Assembly: GCF_900106065.1 (NCBI RefSeq) | Contig: NZ_LT629796.1 | Location: 6,734,501-6,798,500, forward strand | Length of the DNA stretch: 64,000 bases | Source of the DNA: Pseudomonas mandelii | Lineage (GTDB): Bacteria; Pseudomonadota; Gammaproteobacteria; Pseudomonadales; Pseudomonadaceae | Direction of reading: 5' to 3' | Shown: positions 8,661 through 17,819 of the stretch, piece after piece | Layout: the number at the start of each line of letters is the position of its first letter | How positions within the stretch are numbered: the stretch's first letter is position 1 | Notes under the pieces: model-generated | Database searches by the model: none | What the model was told of the DNA's origin: nothing | The model's input: only the letters and a program-made list of their open reading frames with translations | Position numbers and translations under genes: made by a program

Positions 8661-9428
8661 TCACGCCCACCCTTCCAGGCGCAGCGTGGCCCGGACCAGA
8701 CGCTGCTCCTCGCTTTCGATTTCCCTGAGGTTCTCGCAGATGCTCTGGATGTGCGCGATGGCCGCCTTGCGCGCCTGCTCCGGCATGCGGCCGGTCACGG
8801 CGTTGTAGAGCCGGGCGTGCTGACGGTCGATCTGGCGTTTTTGCGGTGCGCGGTGGTAGAGGTTGTTGACCGAGGCAAACACGGTGTTGAGCAGCAAGTC
8901 CGTCAGCGAGCGCAAGGTTTGCACCAGCACCGGGTTGTGCGAGGCCTCGCAGATCGCCAAGTGAAAGGCATGATCGAGCCGGGCGTGTTCGCTCGCTTCC
9001 ATCGACCGCGTGCGGGCATCGAGCAGCGCTTCATAGCTGCGGGTGATGAGGACAAAATCCGCCTCGGTCCCGCGCAAGGCGGCCAGGCGAGCGGACTCTC
9101 CCTCAAGCAGGCTGCGCACCTCGAACAAATCGTAAAGTGTGCGCGGTTGTGAGCTGAACAAATGCATCAGCGGCGATGCGGCGCCGTGGCCCGACAGATC
9201 AGCGACAAAGGATCCCTTGCCCTGCTCCGTCTTGATAATCCCCCGGGCGCGCAACAACTTCAGGCCCTCGCGCAGCGCCGTGCGCGAGACGCCGAGTTTT
9301 TCGGTCAGGCGCCGTTCCGAAGGCAACAATTGCCCGGTCTTGAGGACCCCGTCGACGATCAGGCGTTCTATGCGCTCACAGACCACGTCTGCGACTTGAG
9401 GATTACGGGTCACTTTCGCACTCTCCAT
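8661..9428 (-). CDS. glcC: GlcC-type GntR/FadR-family regulator of glycolate use
   Basis: A 255-residue regulator: N-terminal winged helix (about residues 10-75, LPSERRLTEKLGVSRTALREGL and the wing IIKTEQGKGSFV) and a C-terminal FCD ligand-binding domain rich in helices. The start at 9428 has GGGAGG four to five bases upstream. It is divergent from glcDEFG, the arrangement known for GlcC, which activates glycolate oxidase genes in response to glycolate. A FadR-type palindrome sits directly upstream of its start, suggesting autoregulation. FadR relatives such as LldR are the alternative, but the neighbours settle it. Confidence 0.9.
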   Translation of the reverse strand: MESAKVTRNPQVADVVCERIERLIVDGVLKTGQLLPSERRLTEKLGVSRTALREGLKLLRARGIIKTEQGKGSFVADLSGHGAASPLMHLFSSQPRTLYDLFEVRSLLEGESARLAALRGTEADFVLITRSYEALLDARTRSMEASEHARLDHAFHLAICEASHNPVLVQTLRSLTDLLLNTVFASVNNLYHRAPQKRQIDRQHARLYNAVTGRMPEQARKAAIAHIQSICENLREIESEEQRLVRATLRLEGWA

Positions 9429-9440
9429 CGAACCTCCCAC

Positions 9441-9451
9441 TGGTATGACCA
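9441..9451. promoter_or_regulatory. Candidate GlcC operator
   Basis: TGGTATGACCA fits the FadR-subfamily half-site pattern TNGT-N3-ACNA. It lies 13 bases upstream of the glcC start in the divergent glcC/glcD gap (9429-9663), where GlcC would be expected to bind. Confidence 0.5.
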
Positions 9452-9663
9452 GCCTCACCGGCAAAACCCGTCACGTTCGAATACGACCCTAAGTTTATGT
9501 ATAGGCAGTTATTTTTCTCAAAATCGAAGAAACAACCCCTGAAGAACTGGTTCGACCACTCAAACAACACATGGACAGTAGGTCGCGTCAGGCCAATGAT
9601 GCAAGTGAGCTTTCACCGCAAACAGACCTCTAATAAAAACAAACGGAGGGTCGCGAACCGCCT

Positions 9664-11163
9664 ATGAACATCCTCTACGATGAACGCGTCGACGGCGTTC
9701 TGCCTGATGTCGACAGAGCCGCCCTGCTCCAGGCACTGAGCGCTCGCCTGCCGGACCTGGAAGTCCTGCATCAGCGCGAAGAACTCAAGCCGTATGAATG
9801 CGACGGACTATCCGCTTACCGCACTACGCCGATGCTGGTGGTGCTGCCGCGCCATATCGACGAAGTCCAGGGTGTGCTTAAGCTCTGCCATGAGTTTCAC
9901 GTCCCGGTGGTTGCTCGCGGCGCCGGCACCGGTTTGTCCGGCGGTGCTCTACCGCTCGAAAAAGGCGTACTGCTGGTGATGGCGCGTTTCAACAACATCC
10001 TGCACATCGACCCCGCCGCACGCACGGCGCGGGTTCAACCGGGTGTGCGCAACCTGGCGATTTCCCAGGCCGCCGCACCGTTCGGCCTGTATTACGCGCC
10101 GGACCCCTCCTCGCAGATCGCCTGTTCAATCGGCGGCAACGTGGCCGAAAACGCCGGTGGCGTGCATTGCCTGAAATACGGCCTGACCGTGCACAACCTG
10201 CTCAAAGTCGACATCCTCACCGTCGATGGCGAACACCTGAGCCTGGGTTCCGAAGCCCTCGACTCGCCCGGGTTTGACCTGCTGGCATTGTTTACCGGTT
10301 CCGAAGGCATGCTGGGGGTGATCACCGAAGTCACGGTCAAACTGCTGCCCAAACCGCAAACCGCCAAGGTGCTGCTGGCAGCGTTCGATTCCGTCGAAAA
10401 GGCGGGTCGTGCAGTCGGCGACATTATTGCCGCCGGCATCATTCCGGGCGGTCTGGAAATGATGGACAACCTGGCCATTCGCGCTGCAGAAGATTTTATT
10501 CACGCCGGTTATCCGGTCGACGCCGAAGCCATTCTGCTGTGCGAGCTCGATGGCGTCGAAGCCGACGTCCACGATGACTGCGACCGTGTGCGCCAGGTGC
10601 TGGAACAGGCCGGCGCCACCGAAGTCCGCCAGGCCAGGGATGAGGCGGAACGCGTGCGCTTCTGGGCCGGGCGCAAGAATGCGTTCCCGGCAGTGGGCCG
10701 CCTCTCGCCGGATTATTACTGCATGGACGGGACGATCCCGCGCCGCGAGCTGCCCGGCGTGCTGCAGGCGATTGCCGCGCTGTCGGCTGAATACGACCTG
10801 CGGGTGGCCAACGTTTTCCATGCCGGTGACGGCAACATGCACCCGCTGATTCTGTTCGACGCCAACCAACCCGGCGAACTCGACCGCGCCGAAGCCCTGG
10901 GCGGCAAGATCCTCGAATTGTGCGTGAAAGTCGGCGGCAGCATCACCGGTGAACACGGGGTCGGCCGCGAGAAAATCAATCAGATGTGCGCGCAGTTCAA
11001 CAGCGATGAGCTGACCCTGTTTCATGCCGTCAAAGCCGCGTTCGATCCGGGCGGCCTGCTCAACCCTGGCAAGAACATCCCGACGCTGCATCGCTGCGCC
11101 GAATTCGGCGCGATGCACGTTCACCTGGGTCAGATGCCCTTCCCTGATCTGGAGCGATTCTGA
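9664..11163 (+). CDS. glcD: Glycolate oxidase FAD subunit GlcD
   Basis: A 499-residue FAD-linked oxidase of the vanillyl-alcohol oxidase/PCMH fold. The FAD-binding part holds PVVARGAGTGLSGGALP and SIGGNVAENAGGVHCLKYG; the C-terminal substrate domain holds VFHAGDGNMHPL and GEHGVGREKI, with conserved histidines. It oxidises glycolate to glyoxylate together with GlcE and GlcF at the inner membrane, passing electrons to the respiratory chain. First gene of glcDEFG. A GGAGGG lies 13 bases upstream of the ATG, longer than usual. Its stop overlaps the glcE start by one base. Confidence 0.96.
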   Translation: MNILYDERVDGVLPDVDRAALLQALSARLPDLEVLHQREELKPYECDGLSAYRTTPMLVVLPRHIDEVQGVLKLCHEFHVPVVARGAGTGLSGGALPLEKGVLLVMARFNNILHIDPAARTARVQPGVRNLAISQAAAPFGLYYAPDPSSQIACSIGGNVAENAGGVHCLKYGLTVHNLLKVDILTVDGEHLSLGSEALDSPGFDLLALFTGSEGMLGVITEVTVKLLPKPQTAKVLLAAFDSVEKAGRAVGDIIAAGIIPGGLEMMDNLAIRAAEDFIHAGYPVDAEAILLCELDGVEADVHDDCDRVRQVLEQAGATEVRQARDEAERVRFWAGRKNAFPAVGRLSPDYYCMDGTIPRRELPGVLQAIAALSAEYDLRVANVFHAGDGNMHPLILFDANQPGELDRAEALGGKILELCVKVGGSITGEHGVGREKINQMCAQFNSDELTLFHAVKAAFDPGGLLNPGKNIPTLHRCAEFGAMHVHLGQMPFPDLERF

Positions 11164-12227
11164 TGCGCAGCAAACACGACATCGATGACAGCGGCGCGCT
11201 ACTGGACCAGGTTAATCAGGCCCTGCAAAACGCCACGCCCCTGCGGATCCAGGGCGCCAACAGCAAAGCGTTTCTGGGCCGTATCGCGGCGGGCGAAGTG
11301 CTCGACACCCGCAGCCACCGAGGCATCGTCAGCTACGACCCGACCGAATTGGTGATCACCGCACGCTGCGGCACGCCGTTGGCAGAACTGGCCGATGTGC
11401 TGGATGCGGCGCAGCAGATGCTGCCGTGCGAACCACCCTCCTTCGGAGACGGCGCCACCGTGGGCGGGATGATTGCCAGTGGACTGTCCGGGCCGCGGCG
11501 CCCGTGGTCAGGCTCGGTCAGGGACTTTGTGCTCGGGACACGGGTCATCACCGGCCACGGCAAGCATTTGCGCTTCGGCGGCGAAGTCATGAAAAACGTC
11601 GCCGGCTACGATTTGTCGCGCTTGATGGCCGGCAGTTATGGGGCACTGGGTGTGATCACTGAAGTCTCGCTGAAAGTGCTGCCGAAACCTCGGCAAGCGT
11701 TAAGCATCAGCCTGGAAATGGACAGCGATCGTGCCTTGCTGCGCCTCGCCGAATGGGGCCAGCAACCGCTGCCGATCAGCGCCGCGTGCCACGACGGTCA
11801 GCGCCTGCACTTGCGGCTTGAAGGTGGCGAAGGTTCGGTGGCAGCGGCGCATGACCGCTTGGGTGGCGAAGTGCTGGACGCTTCGTATTGGGCGGATCTC
11901 AACGAACATCGACTGAGCTTCTTTGATGAAGACCAGCCGCTGTGGCGCCTGTCGGTCCCGCACAACACGCCTCGACTGTCCCTGCCCGGCCTGCAAATGA
12001 TCGACTGGGGCGGCGCCCAGCGCTGGCTCAAATCCGATGCCGAAGCGGCGTTCATCCGCAAGGTCGTCGCTGAAGTCGGCGGGCACGTGACCTGCTACAG
12101 CCACGGCCTGATCGACAGCCCCTTCCAACCGTTGCCGGACGCGCTGATGCGCTATCACCGCAACTTGAAGGACCAACTCGATCCACGGGGCATCTTCAAC
12201 CCCGGTCGCCTGTACGCGGAGCTTTGA
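11163..12227 (+). CDS. glcE: Glycolate oxidase FAD-binding subunit GlcE
   Basis: A 354-residue subunit with a PCMH-type FAD domain: PSFGDGATVGGMIASGLSGP and the stretch LRFGGEVMKNVAGYDLSRLMAGSYG typical of GlcE. It is required with GlcD and GlcF for glycolate dehydrogenase activity. It starts within the glcD stop codon (TGATG) and ends three bases before glcF, so translation is coupled. Length and order match the family. Confidence 0.95.
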   Translation: MRSKHDIDDSGALLDQVNQALQNATPLRIQGANSKAFLGRIAAGEVLDTRSHRGIVSYDPTELVITARCGTPLAELADVLDAAQQMLPCEPPSFGDGATVGGMIASGLSGPRRPWSGSVRDFVLGTRVITGHGKHLRFGGEVMKNVAGYDLSRLMAGSYGALGVITEVSLKVLPKPRQALSISLEMDSDRALLRLAEWGQQPLPISAACHDGQRLHLRLEGGEGSVAAAHDRLGGEVLDASYWADLNEHRLSFFDEDQPLWRLSVPHNTPRLSLPGLQMIDWGGAQRWLKSDAEAAFIRKVVAEVGGHVTCYSHGLIDSPFQPLPDALMRYHRNLKDQLDPRGIFNPGRLYAEL

Positions 12228-12230
12228 CCC

Positions 12231-13472
12231 ATGCAGACCACCTTGAGCGAACAGGCCCGCCAACTGCCCCGCGCCGAAGAAGCCGAAAGCATCCTGCGCA
12301 CGTGTGTGCACTGCGGTTTCTGCAACGCCACCTGCCCGACCTATCAACTGCTCGGCGATGAACTGGACGGGCCGCGTGGGCGCATCTACCTGATCAAACA
12401 GGTGCTGGAAGGCAACGAGGTCACCCAGAAGACCCAACAGCATCTGGATCGCTGCCTGTCTTGCCGTAACTGCGAAACCACCTGCCCCTCGGGCGTCGAC
12501 TATCACAACTTGCTCGACATCGGCCGCGCGGTGGTCGATGCGGCTGTGCCGCGTTCGCTCGACCAACGCTTGTTGCGCGAAGGCTTGCGCAGCGTCGTAC
12601 CCAACCCGGGGTTGTTCAAAGCACTGCTCAGCAGCGGTCAGGTGTTCCGTGCGCTGCTGCCCAACACGCTGCGAGCCAAGCTGCCGCGCCGTGTGTATCC
12701 GGCCAAACAACGTCCGACCGCCCGCCACACCCGGCAGGTGCTGATGCTCGAAGGGTGCGTGCAGCCGAGTCTGTCGCCGAACACCAACGCGGCCACCGCG
12801 CGTGTCCTGGATCGACTGGGGATCAGCGTGACACCGGCGCGCGAGGCCGGTTGCTGCGGCGCGGTCGATTATCACCTGGACGCCCAGGCGGCCGGCCTTG
12901 ATCGCGCGCGCCGCAATATCGACGCGTGGTGGCCGAGCATTGAACAAGGCGCCGAGGCCATCGTGCAAACCGCCAGCGGTTGCGGTGCCTTCATCAAAGA
13001 CTACGGCCACCTGCTCAGCACCGATGCGGCGTATGCCGAGAAGGCCAGAAAGGTCAGCGCACTGGCCAAGGATCTGGTTGAAGTGTTGCGCGAGGAGCCG
13101 CTGGACCAGCTCGGCATCCACAGCGACCAGCGCCTGGCCTTCCATTGCCCCTGCACCTTGCAGCACGCACAGAAACTCGGCGGTGCGGTTGAGGCGCTGC
13201 TGACGCGCCTGGGTTTCAACCTCACGTTCGTTCCCGACGGTCACCTGTGTTGCGGCTCGGCGGGCACCTATTCGATGACCCAACCGGAGCTGTCCCGGCA
13301 ACTGCGCGACAACAAGCTCAATGCGCTGGAAAGCGGTCATCCCGAAGTCATTGTCACGGCCAATATCGGCTGTCAGTCCCACCTTGACGGTGCGGGCCGA
13401 ACCCCTGTGCGCCACTGGATCGAACTGGTCGAAGCCGCGTTGCCCTCATCGAACCCCGGAGTATCCCCATGA
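12231..13472 (+). CDS. glcF: Glycolate oxidase iron-sulfur subunit GlcF
   Basis: A 413-residue protein with two 4Fe-4S motifs near the N-terminus (CVHCGFCNATCP and CLSCRNCETTCP) and two CCG domains (AGCCGAVDYH and HLCCGSAGTY) as in heterodisulfide-reductase-like subunits. It carries electrons from GlcDE to the quinone pool at the membrane. It follows glcE after three bases and overlaps glcG by four (ATGA). Confidence 0.96.
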   Translation: MQTTLSEQARQLPRAEEAESILRTCVHCGFCNATCPTYQLLGDELDGPRGRIYLIKQVLEGNEVTQKTQQHLDRCLSCRNCETTCPSGVDYHNLLDIGRAVVDAAVPRSLDQRLLREGLRSVVPNPGLFKALLSSGQVFRALLPNTLRAKLPRRVYPAKQRPTARHTRQVLMLEGCVQPSLSPNTNAATARVLDRLGISVTPAREAGCCGAVDYHLDAQAAGLDRARRNIDAWWPSIEQGAEAIVQTASGCGAFIKDYGHLLSTDAAYAEKARKVSALAKDLVEVLREEPLDQLGIHSDQRLAFHCPCTLQHAQKLGGAVEALLTRLGFNLTFVPDGHLCCGSAGTYSMTQPELSRQLRDNKLNALESGHPEVIVTANIGCQSHLDGAGRTPVRHWIELVEAALPSSNPGVSP

Positions 13473-13870
13473 AAAGCAAAGCCGTCCTCAGCCAGACCGA
13501 AGTCAGCCGGATTCTCAGCGCCGCACGCAACGAAGCACAGAATAATCAATGGGCCGTGACCATCGTGATTGTCGACGACGGAGGCCATCCTTTGGCCCTG
13601 GAGCGCCTCGACGGTTGCGCCCCGATCGGCGCCTACATCGCGACCGAAAAGGCCCGCACCTCAGCCCTTGGCCGACGGGAATCGAAAGGCTATGAAGAGA
13701 TGGTCAACGGTGGACGCTACGCGTTTTTGTCCGCGCCGTTGCTGACGTCCCTGGAAGGTGGCGTACCAATCATCGTCGATGGCCAGGTGATCGGCGCGGT
13801 CGGCGTGTCCGGCGTCAAGGCCGAGCAGGATGCACAAGTGGCCAAGGCCGGCGCGCAGTGTCTGAACTGA
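13469..13870 (+). CDS. glcG: GlcG/HbpS-family heme-binding-like protein
   Basis: A 133-residue protein of the GlcG/HbpS (DUF336) family, with the typical segment VTIVIVDDGGHPLALERLDG and YAFLSAPLLTSLEGGVPIIVDG. It is the last gene of the glc operon, overlapping glcF by four bases. Its role is not settled: relatives bind heme or cobalamin-like ligands and it is dispensable for the oxidase in known cases. A REPIN follows, no classic terminator. Confidence 0.9.
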   Translation: MKSKAVLSQTEVSRILSAARNEAQNNQWAVTIVIVDDGGHPLALERLDGCAPIGAYIATEKARTSALGRRESKGYEEMVNGGRYAFLSAPLLTSLEGGVPIIVDGQVIGAVGVSGVKAEQDAQVAKAGAQCLN

Positions 13871-13897
13871 ACTGAAAACCCGATCAACACCGCATAA

Positions 13898-13993
13898 CCC
13901 TGTGGGAGCGAGCCTGCTCGCGAATGCGGTGGATCATCTGATATCAATGTTGATTGACACACCGCTATCGCGAGCAGGCTCGCTCCCACAGGG
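13898..13993. repeat. REPIN palindrome after glcG
   Basis: Arms of 26 bases (13898-13923 and 13968-13993) are exact reverse complements beginning CCCTGTGGGAGCGAGCCTGC, with a 44-base spacer. This is the common Pseudomonas 'GTGGGAGCGAGC' type REP pair and lies between convergent genes. Confidence 0.9.
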
Positions 13994-14020
13994 AATTGCG
14001 GTGGGTCCTACACCTCAGTT

Positions 14021-14356
14021 TTACTTGCGCGCCAATTTGTATCGCACGCACTCTTCATAAAAATTCTGCCGGACATCCGCTGGCTTGAACCGCGACTTGC
14101 TGTCGTAAGTCTGTTCGGTGATGCCCATCGCCATCATGCGCATCCACGCCTTGCTGAATTTGTAGGCCTGTAGCTTCTGCCGGGCGGCATACAGGGAGAC
14201 CCCGGCCAGCTTGAGTTCCTGAGCCCTCGCCGCCGTGCCCGCCCCCCAGCTGCACATATACCGGTCATTGGACGCCAGTTCCTTGGCTTGGGCAGAGGCT
14301 GCAACGCTGGCCAGGGCAAACGAGATCATCGTGACAAATACTCTTCGCAATTGCAT
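14021..14356 (-). CDS. Small secreted protein, unknown function
   Basis: A 111-residue protein starting MQLRRVFVTMISFALASVAASAQA, a good signal peptide with an AQA cleavage site. The mature part is about 87 residues with two Cys (CSWGAG and EECVRY), so a periplasmic disulfide is possible. The longer frame upstream would add 104 residues antisense to a gene relic and is not credible. The ribosome site is weak (GGCGG very close to ATG). Function unknown. Confidence 0.7.
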   Translation of the reverse strand: MQLRRVFVTMISFALASVAASAQAKELASNDRYMCSWGAGTAARAQELKLAGVSLYAARQKLQAYKFSKAWMRMMAMGITEQTYDSKSRFKPADVRQNFYEECVRYKLARK

Positions 14357-14461
14357 TCCGCCTAACCACCTGAAAATGAAGTGGATTTTGGCGACAACCG
14401 TGACGCTTCGGGGCCAGCAAATTGCCTCTTTTTCAGCTATTGCAGCTTGAGCGTCTACAAC

Positions 14462-14658
14462 AGCATCGAGACCGGCACCGAAATGCCGGCGCGCCTGCGG
14501 GCCGTGCTCGGCGACGATCAGGATGTGCGCGTGATCATTGTCGACCGTGCGCCGCAGATCGGCGCGACGATGGGTGACGGCATTCGTCCCTCCATCATCG
14601 AAGCGTCCGAACACCTGGGCGTCGAATGGGTGGTCAACGCCAGTGTCGCGGCAGTTTG
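14462..14658 (+). pseudogene. Fragment of NAD(P)/FAD-dependent oxidoreductase
   Basis: An open stretch reads SIETGTEMPARLRAVLG, then VRVIIVDRAPQIGATMGDGIRPSIIEA, then SEHLGVEWVVNASVAAV. This matches the middle of a type II NADH dehydrogenase-like oxidoreductase, just after the second GxGxxG (normally ...G-ETATEMP...). Neither the N-terminal FAD motif nor the C-terminus is present, and there is no start or ribosome site, so it is a deletion remnant about 65 codons long. Family call is from memory of the motif and is moderately sure. Confidence 0.55.
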
Positions 14659-14784
14659 CGTTTACCATCGTAATGCCTGCACCCTGATATGAATCAGCCA
14701 GACACTGGCGGTCATGGTTTAAGATCGTTTGAAGCGTCCTCCGGACTTGATAACCACTTCATGCGCTTAAACCTGAAGGTTCGT

Positions 14785-16245
14785 ATGCCCTCCTCGCTAC
14801 CCTTGCCGGTTCAATGCCCCCGCCAGCCCGCCCGCACGTGGCTGCGGTCACTGCTGTTGCTGAGCGCCATCCTGCCAGGCATCGCCAATGCCGGGCCCAG
14901 ACCCGACAACATGGTTTATCTGCGCACGATTGACCCCACCATCGAGCAAGATATCCGCTACGCCAGCGCCCACAACTTCACCGGACACTCGCTCGACGGA
15001 TACGATGCCGCCGAGTGCCTGCTGTCGCTGGACACCGCCCAGGCCCTCGCCCGGGTGCAACGGGCACTTCAAAAGCAAGGCTACGGCTTGAAGGTGTTCG
15101 ACTGCTATCGACCCAGCCGTGCGGTGGCCGATATGGGCCGCTTCGCGACTGAGCCGGGGAACCCGCGCAAAGCCGAGTTCTATCCGCGCGTCGACAAGCA
15201 GGACTTCTGGCGGCTGGGGTATGTGGCGCGGGTGTCGAATCACTCCAGAGGCTCAACCGTGGACCTGACGCTCATCGGCCCCAAGGCTCTGACCGCCGAC
15301 ACCTGGATACCCAAGGCCGCGCAAGTCGATTGCACCGCGCCTTATGCCCAGCGCTGGCGCGACGGCGCACTCGACATGGGCACCGGGTACGATTGCTTCG
15401 ATGAGCGTGCGCACACCGCCAACCCGACGATCAATGCGACGGCGAAGGAAAACCGTCAGCGGCTCAGCAGCGCCATGGAGAAAGAGGGTTTCGCCGGTTA
15501 CTCGAAAGAATGGTGGCACTTCACTTTCGGTGGAGACGGAGCGCCGAAGAGCGTGATGGATTTTCCCATCACACCGCTGAGTACCAACGAGGTACTGGAC
15601 AGCAGTCACCAATTGATTGTGGTCACCACAAAAAACTGGGATGACATTCAGGGCATCGCCCAGCGCTATGAACGAGACGGGGCCAGCTTTCGAAAAGTCG
15701 GCGACGGCTTTGCGGTGGTGGTCGGCAAGAACGGGATGGCGTGGGGTAAAGGGTTGGGCAACGTTGAGCCTGGTGAAGGACCGGTCAAACGTGAAGGTGA
15801 TGGGAAAGCACCTGCCGGGATCTTCAGACTCGGGACTGCGTTTGGTTATGACGCGACGGCCGCGACAAAGCTGCCTTATCTTGCGCTGACCTCGACCACA
15901 GAGTGTGTGGATGACAGAAAATCCGAACGTTACAACGAATTGGTCGACGGCGCGGCGATAGCCAAGGACTGGAACAGTTCCGAGCAGATGCGCGAAGAGG
16001 CTGGGTATCGCAAAGGGATCTTGATCGAGCACAACACGCCAGCGTCACCGGGTGCAGGTTCGTGCATCTTTTTCCATATCTGGCGGGGACCTGCTTCGCC
16101 TACGTTGGGGTGTACGGCAATGGATCAGGGGGATATTTCGCGGTTGTTCGAGTGGCTGAATCCCCGTGAGTCTCCGGTGTTGGTGCAGATGCCTGAGGGG
16201 GAATATGAGCAATTGCGCGAGCGATGGAAATTGCCTCGGCGTTGA
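14785..16245 (+). CDS. M15D D-Ala-D-Ala dipeptidase fused to L,D-transpeptidase-like domain
   Basis: A 486-residue exported protein. Signal peptide TWLRSLLLLSAILPGIANAG; start at 14785 with GAAGG five bases upstream. Residues about 35-265 are a VanX/DdpX-type zinc dipeptidase: DCYRPSRA, zinc ligands His153 and Asp160 in NHSRGSTVDL, and His245 in EWWHFTF. Residues about 275-480 look like a YkuD-type L,D-transpeptidase: His431 (IFFHIWRG) and Cys443 (PTLGCTAM). The first domain would cut D-Ala-D-Ala or shorten stems, the second would act on peptidoglycan peptides in the periplasm. The joining of the two activities in one chain is unusual; each domain keeps its key residues. Confidence 0.85.
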   Translation: MPSSLPLPVQCPRQPARTWLRSLLLLSAILPGIANAGPRPDNMVYLRTIDPTIEQDIRYASAHNFTGHSLDGYDAAECLLSLDTAQALARVQRALQKQGYGLKVFDCYRPSRAVADMGRFATEPGNPRKAEFYPRVDKQDFWRLGYVARVSNHSRGSTVDLTLIGPKALTADTWIPKAAQVDCTAPYAQRWRDGALDMGTGYDCFDERAHTANPTINATAKENRQRLSSAMEKEGFAGYSKEWWHFTFGGDGAPKSVMDFPITPLSTNEVLDSSHQLIVVTTKNWDDIQGIAQRYERDGASFRKVGDGFAVVVGKNGMAWGKGLGNVEPGEGPVKREGDGKAPAGIFRLGTAFGYDATAATKLPYLALTSTTECVDDRKSERYNELVDGAAIAKDWNSSEQMREEAGYRKGILIEHNTPASPGAGSCIFFHIWRGPASPTLGCTAMDQGDISRLFEWLNPRESPVLVQMPEGEYEQLRERWKLPRR

Positions 16246-16319
16246 TGGAAGAGGTGAATCGAGTGCTGGATAACAGGTTCCGGCCGGCTAATCATGGAGA
16301 CCTATAGCGGCTGACTTGG

Positions 16320-16778
16320 TCAGCCCTGCTTCAAATCAAGGCAGTAGGTGTAATACCCCGTGTCGCGCACGTAACCCAACGACTCATACAACCGCTGCGC
16401 GCCGAAATTATCCGTGGCCGTTTCCAGCACCATGCCCTTGGCGCCGGTCGACAGCGCAAAGGCTCGGGCAGCGTTCATCAGCAACCGGCCCACGCCCTGC
16501 CCCCTGGATTCGGGTTTGGTGAACAGGTCGCTGAGCAACCAGGTGCGGTGGGCGTCGATGGAGGAAAATGTCGGGTACAGTTGGACGAACCCCAGCGCAT
16601 CACCGGAAAGGTCCGATGCGAAAAAGATCACGGACTCATCCCGGTCAATGCGTTCGGCAATGAACTCACGGGATTGCGGCAGGTTCGAGGGCTGGCCGTA
16701 GAAGCCTCGATAAGCGTCGAAGAGGGGGGCGATTTTGTCGATGTGCGTTGCCTCGACGCGCAAGACTTGGACGGCCAT
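16320..16778 (-). CDS. GNAT-family N-acetyltransferase
   Basis: A 152-residue GCN5-related acetyltransferase. The acetyl-CoA pyrophosphate loop is visible as SRGQGVGRLLM (Q/RxxGxG/A) and the C-terminal segment NFGAQRLYESLGYVRDTGYYTY is typical. It lies 20 bases downstream of the peroxiredoxin gene in the same direction, so it may share its promoter. GGGAG precedes the ATG at a longish spacing. Substrate unknown. Confidence 0.9.
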   Translation of the reverse strand: MAVQVLRVEATHIDKIAPLFDAYRGFYGQPSNLPQSREFIAERIDRDESVIFFASDLSGDALGFVQLYPTFSSIDAHRTWLLSDLFTKPESRGQGVGRLLMNAARAFALSTGAKGMVLETATDNFGAQRLYESLGYVRDTGYYTYCLDLKQG

Positions 16779-16798
16779 GCCTGGGGTCTCCCTAGGGG

Positions 16799-17452
16799 TT
16801 ACTTGGGTTGCGCCACCGTGCGCAAATAAGGTTTCACCGTTTTGAAACCATCCGGGTATTTCTTCTTCGCGTCCTCGTCAGAGACGGAAGTCGGAATGAT
16901 CACATCCTCACCCGGACGCCAGTTCACCGGCGTGGCAACGGTGTGCTTGGCGTTCAGTTGCAGTGCATCGAGCAGACGCAATACCTCATCAAAGTTGCGC
17001 CCGGCACTCATCGGGTAGATGAGCATCGCCTTGACCTTCTTGTCCGGCCCGATGATGAACACGGAACGCACCGTGGCGTTGTCCACGGCGGTGCGTGCGC
17101 CGCCGCTGGCATTCGGATGGATCATGTCGTAGAGCTTGGCCACCACCAGATTTTCGTCGCCGATCATGGGGTAGTTGACCGCATGCCCCTGGGTTTCTTC
17201 GATGTCCTTGGCCCAGCTCGCATGATTGCTGACGGGGTCGACGCTGAGCCCGACGATCTTGGTGTTGCGTTTATCGAACTCTGGCTTGAGCCCTGCCATG
17301 TAACCGAGCTCAGTGGTGCACACCGGGGTGAAGTCCTTGGGATGCGAGAACAGGATCGCCCACTTGTCGCCAATCCACTCATGGAAATGCAGCGTGCCCT
17401 CGGTGCTTTCGACGGTAAAGTCCGGTGCTTCGTCGCCAATGCGGATGGTCAT
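16799..17452 (-). CDS. lsfA: 1-Cys peroxiredoxin (LsfA/Prx6 family)
   Basis: A 217-residue peroxiredoxin with peroxidatic Cys45 in DFTPVCTTEL and Prx6-type long C-terminal dimer domain (TPVNWRPGEDVIIPTSVSDE). No resolving Cys of the AhpC type is seen, fitting a 1-Cys enzyme that reduces hydrogen and organic peroxides in the cytoplasm. The ATG at 17452 has AGGAG six bases upstream; the frame to 17542 lacks a site. LsfA is the usual name in Pseudomonas, where it is tied to sulfur-starvation and oxidative stress. Confidence 0.92.
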   Translation of the reverse strand: MTIRIGDEAPDFTVESTEGTLHFHEWIGDKWAILFSHPKDFTPVCTTELGYMAGLKPEFDKRNTKIVGLSVDPVSNHASWAKDIEETQGHAVNYPMIGDENLVVAKLYDMIHPNASGGARTAVDNATVRSVFIIGPDKKVKAMLIYPMSAGRNFDEVLRLLDALQLNAKHTVATPVNWRPGEDVIIPTSVSDEDAKKKYPDGFKTVKPYLRTVAQPK

Positions 17453-17819
17453 ATCGTTCTCCTGACTGTGAGCTTGTAGGGAGGCCGTCGCAACGCCAGT
17501 CGCTGTTCCAACGGCATTCGGGATCTGTGTTGAACCGATCAACGCGGATCAGTATAGGAGACGCTTCAAGACCTGCCGGTGACCGGCGCATTCACTTTGT
17601 AAGTCGTTGATTCAGGCCTCCGTACGCTGTCAGGCAACACCGCCAGCGCGACGTGCCAGCATGCGTCTCAGGCTTTTCGACGCCGGCCATTCATGCGTAA
17701 TCCAGCAACAGTGTTTGTCCAGCGGGCCGCTGTTTGAGGGAGGGGTAACGCCCTAGCATCGTCTCTACCCGGTAAGCCAATGGCGACACCGGAGCAACCC
17801 AGACGAGACGGTGAATAAA
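17453..17819. other. Intergenic region between lsfA and DUF2790 gene
   Basis: 367 bases without a supported gene. It must hold the lsfA promoter (minus) and that of the small DUF2790 gene (plus). No convincing operator or terminator was seen. Confidence 0.5.

Noticed and set aside
11700..13415. 571-codon minus-strand frame opposite glcE and glcF
   Set aside because: It is antisense to two well-supported glycolate oxidase genes and shows no protein family features; high GC creates such frames.
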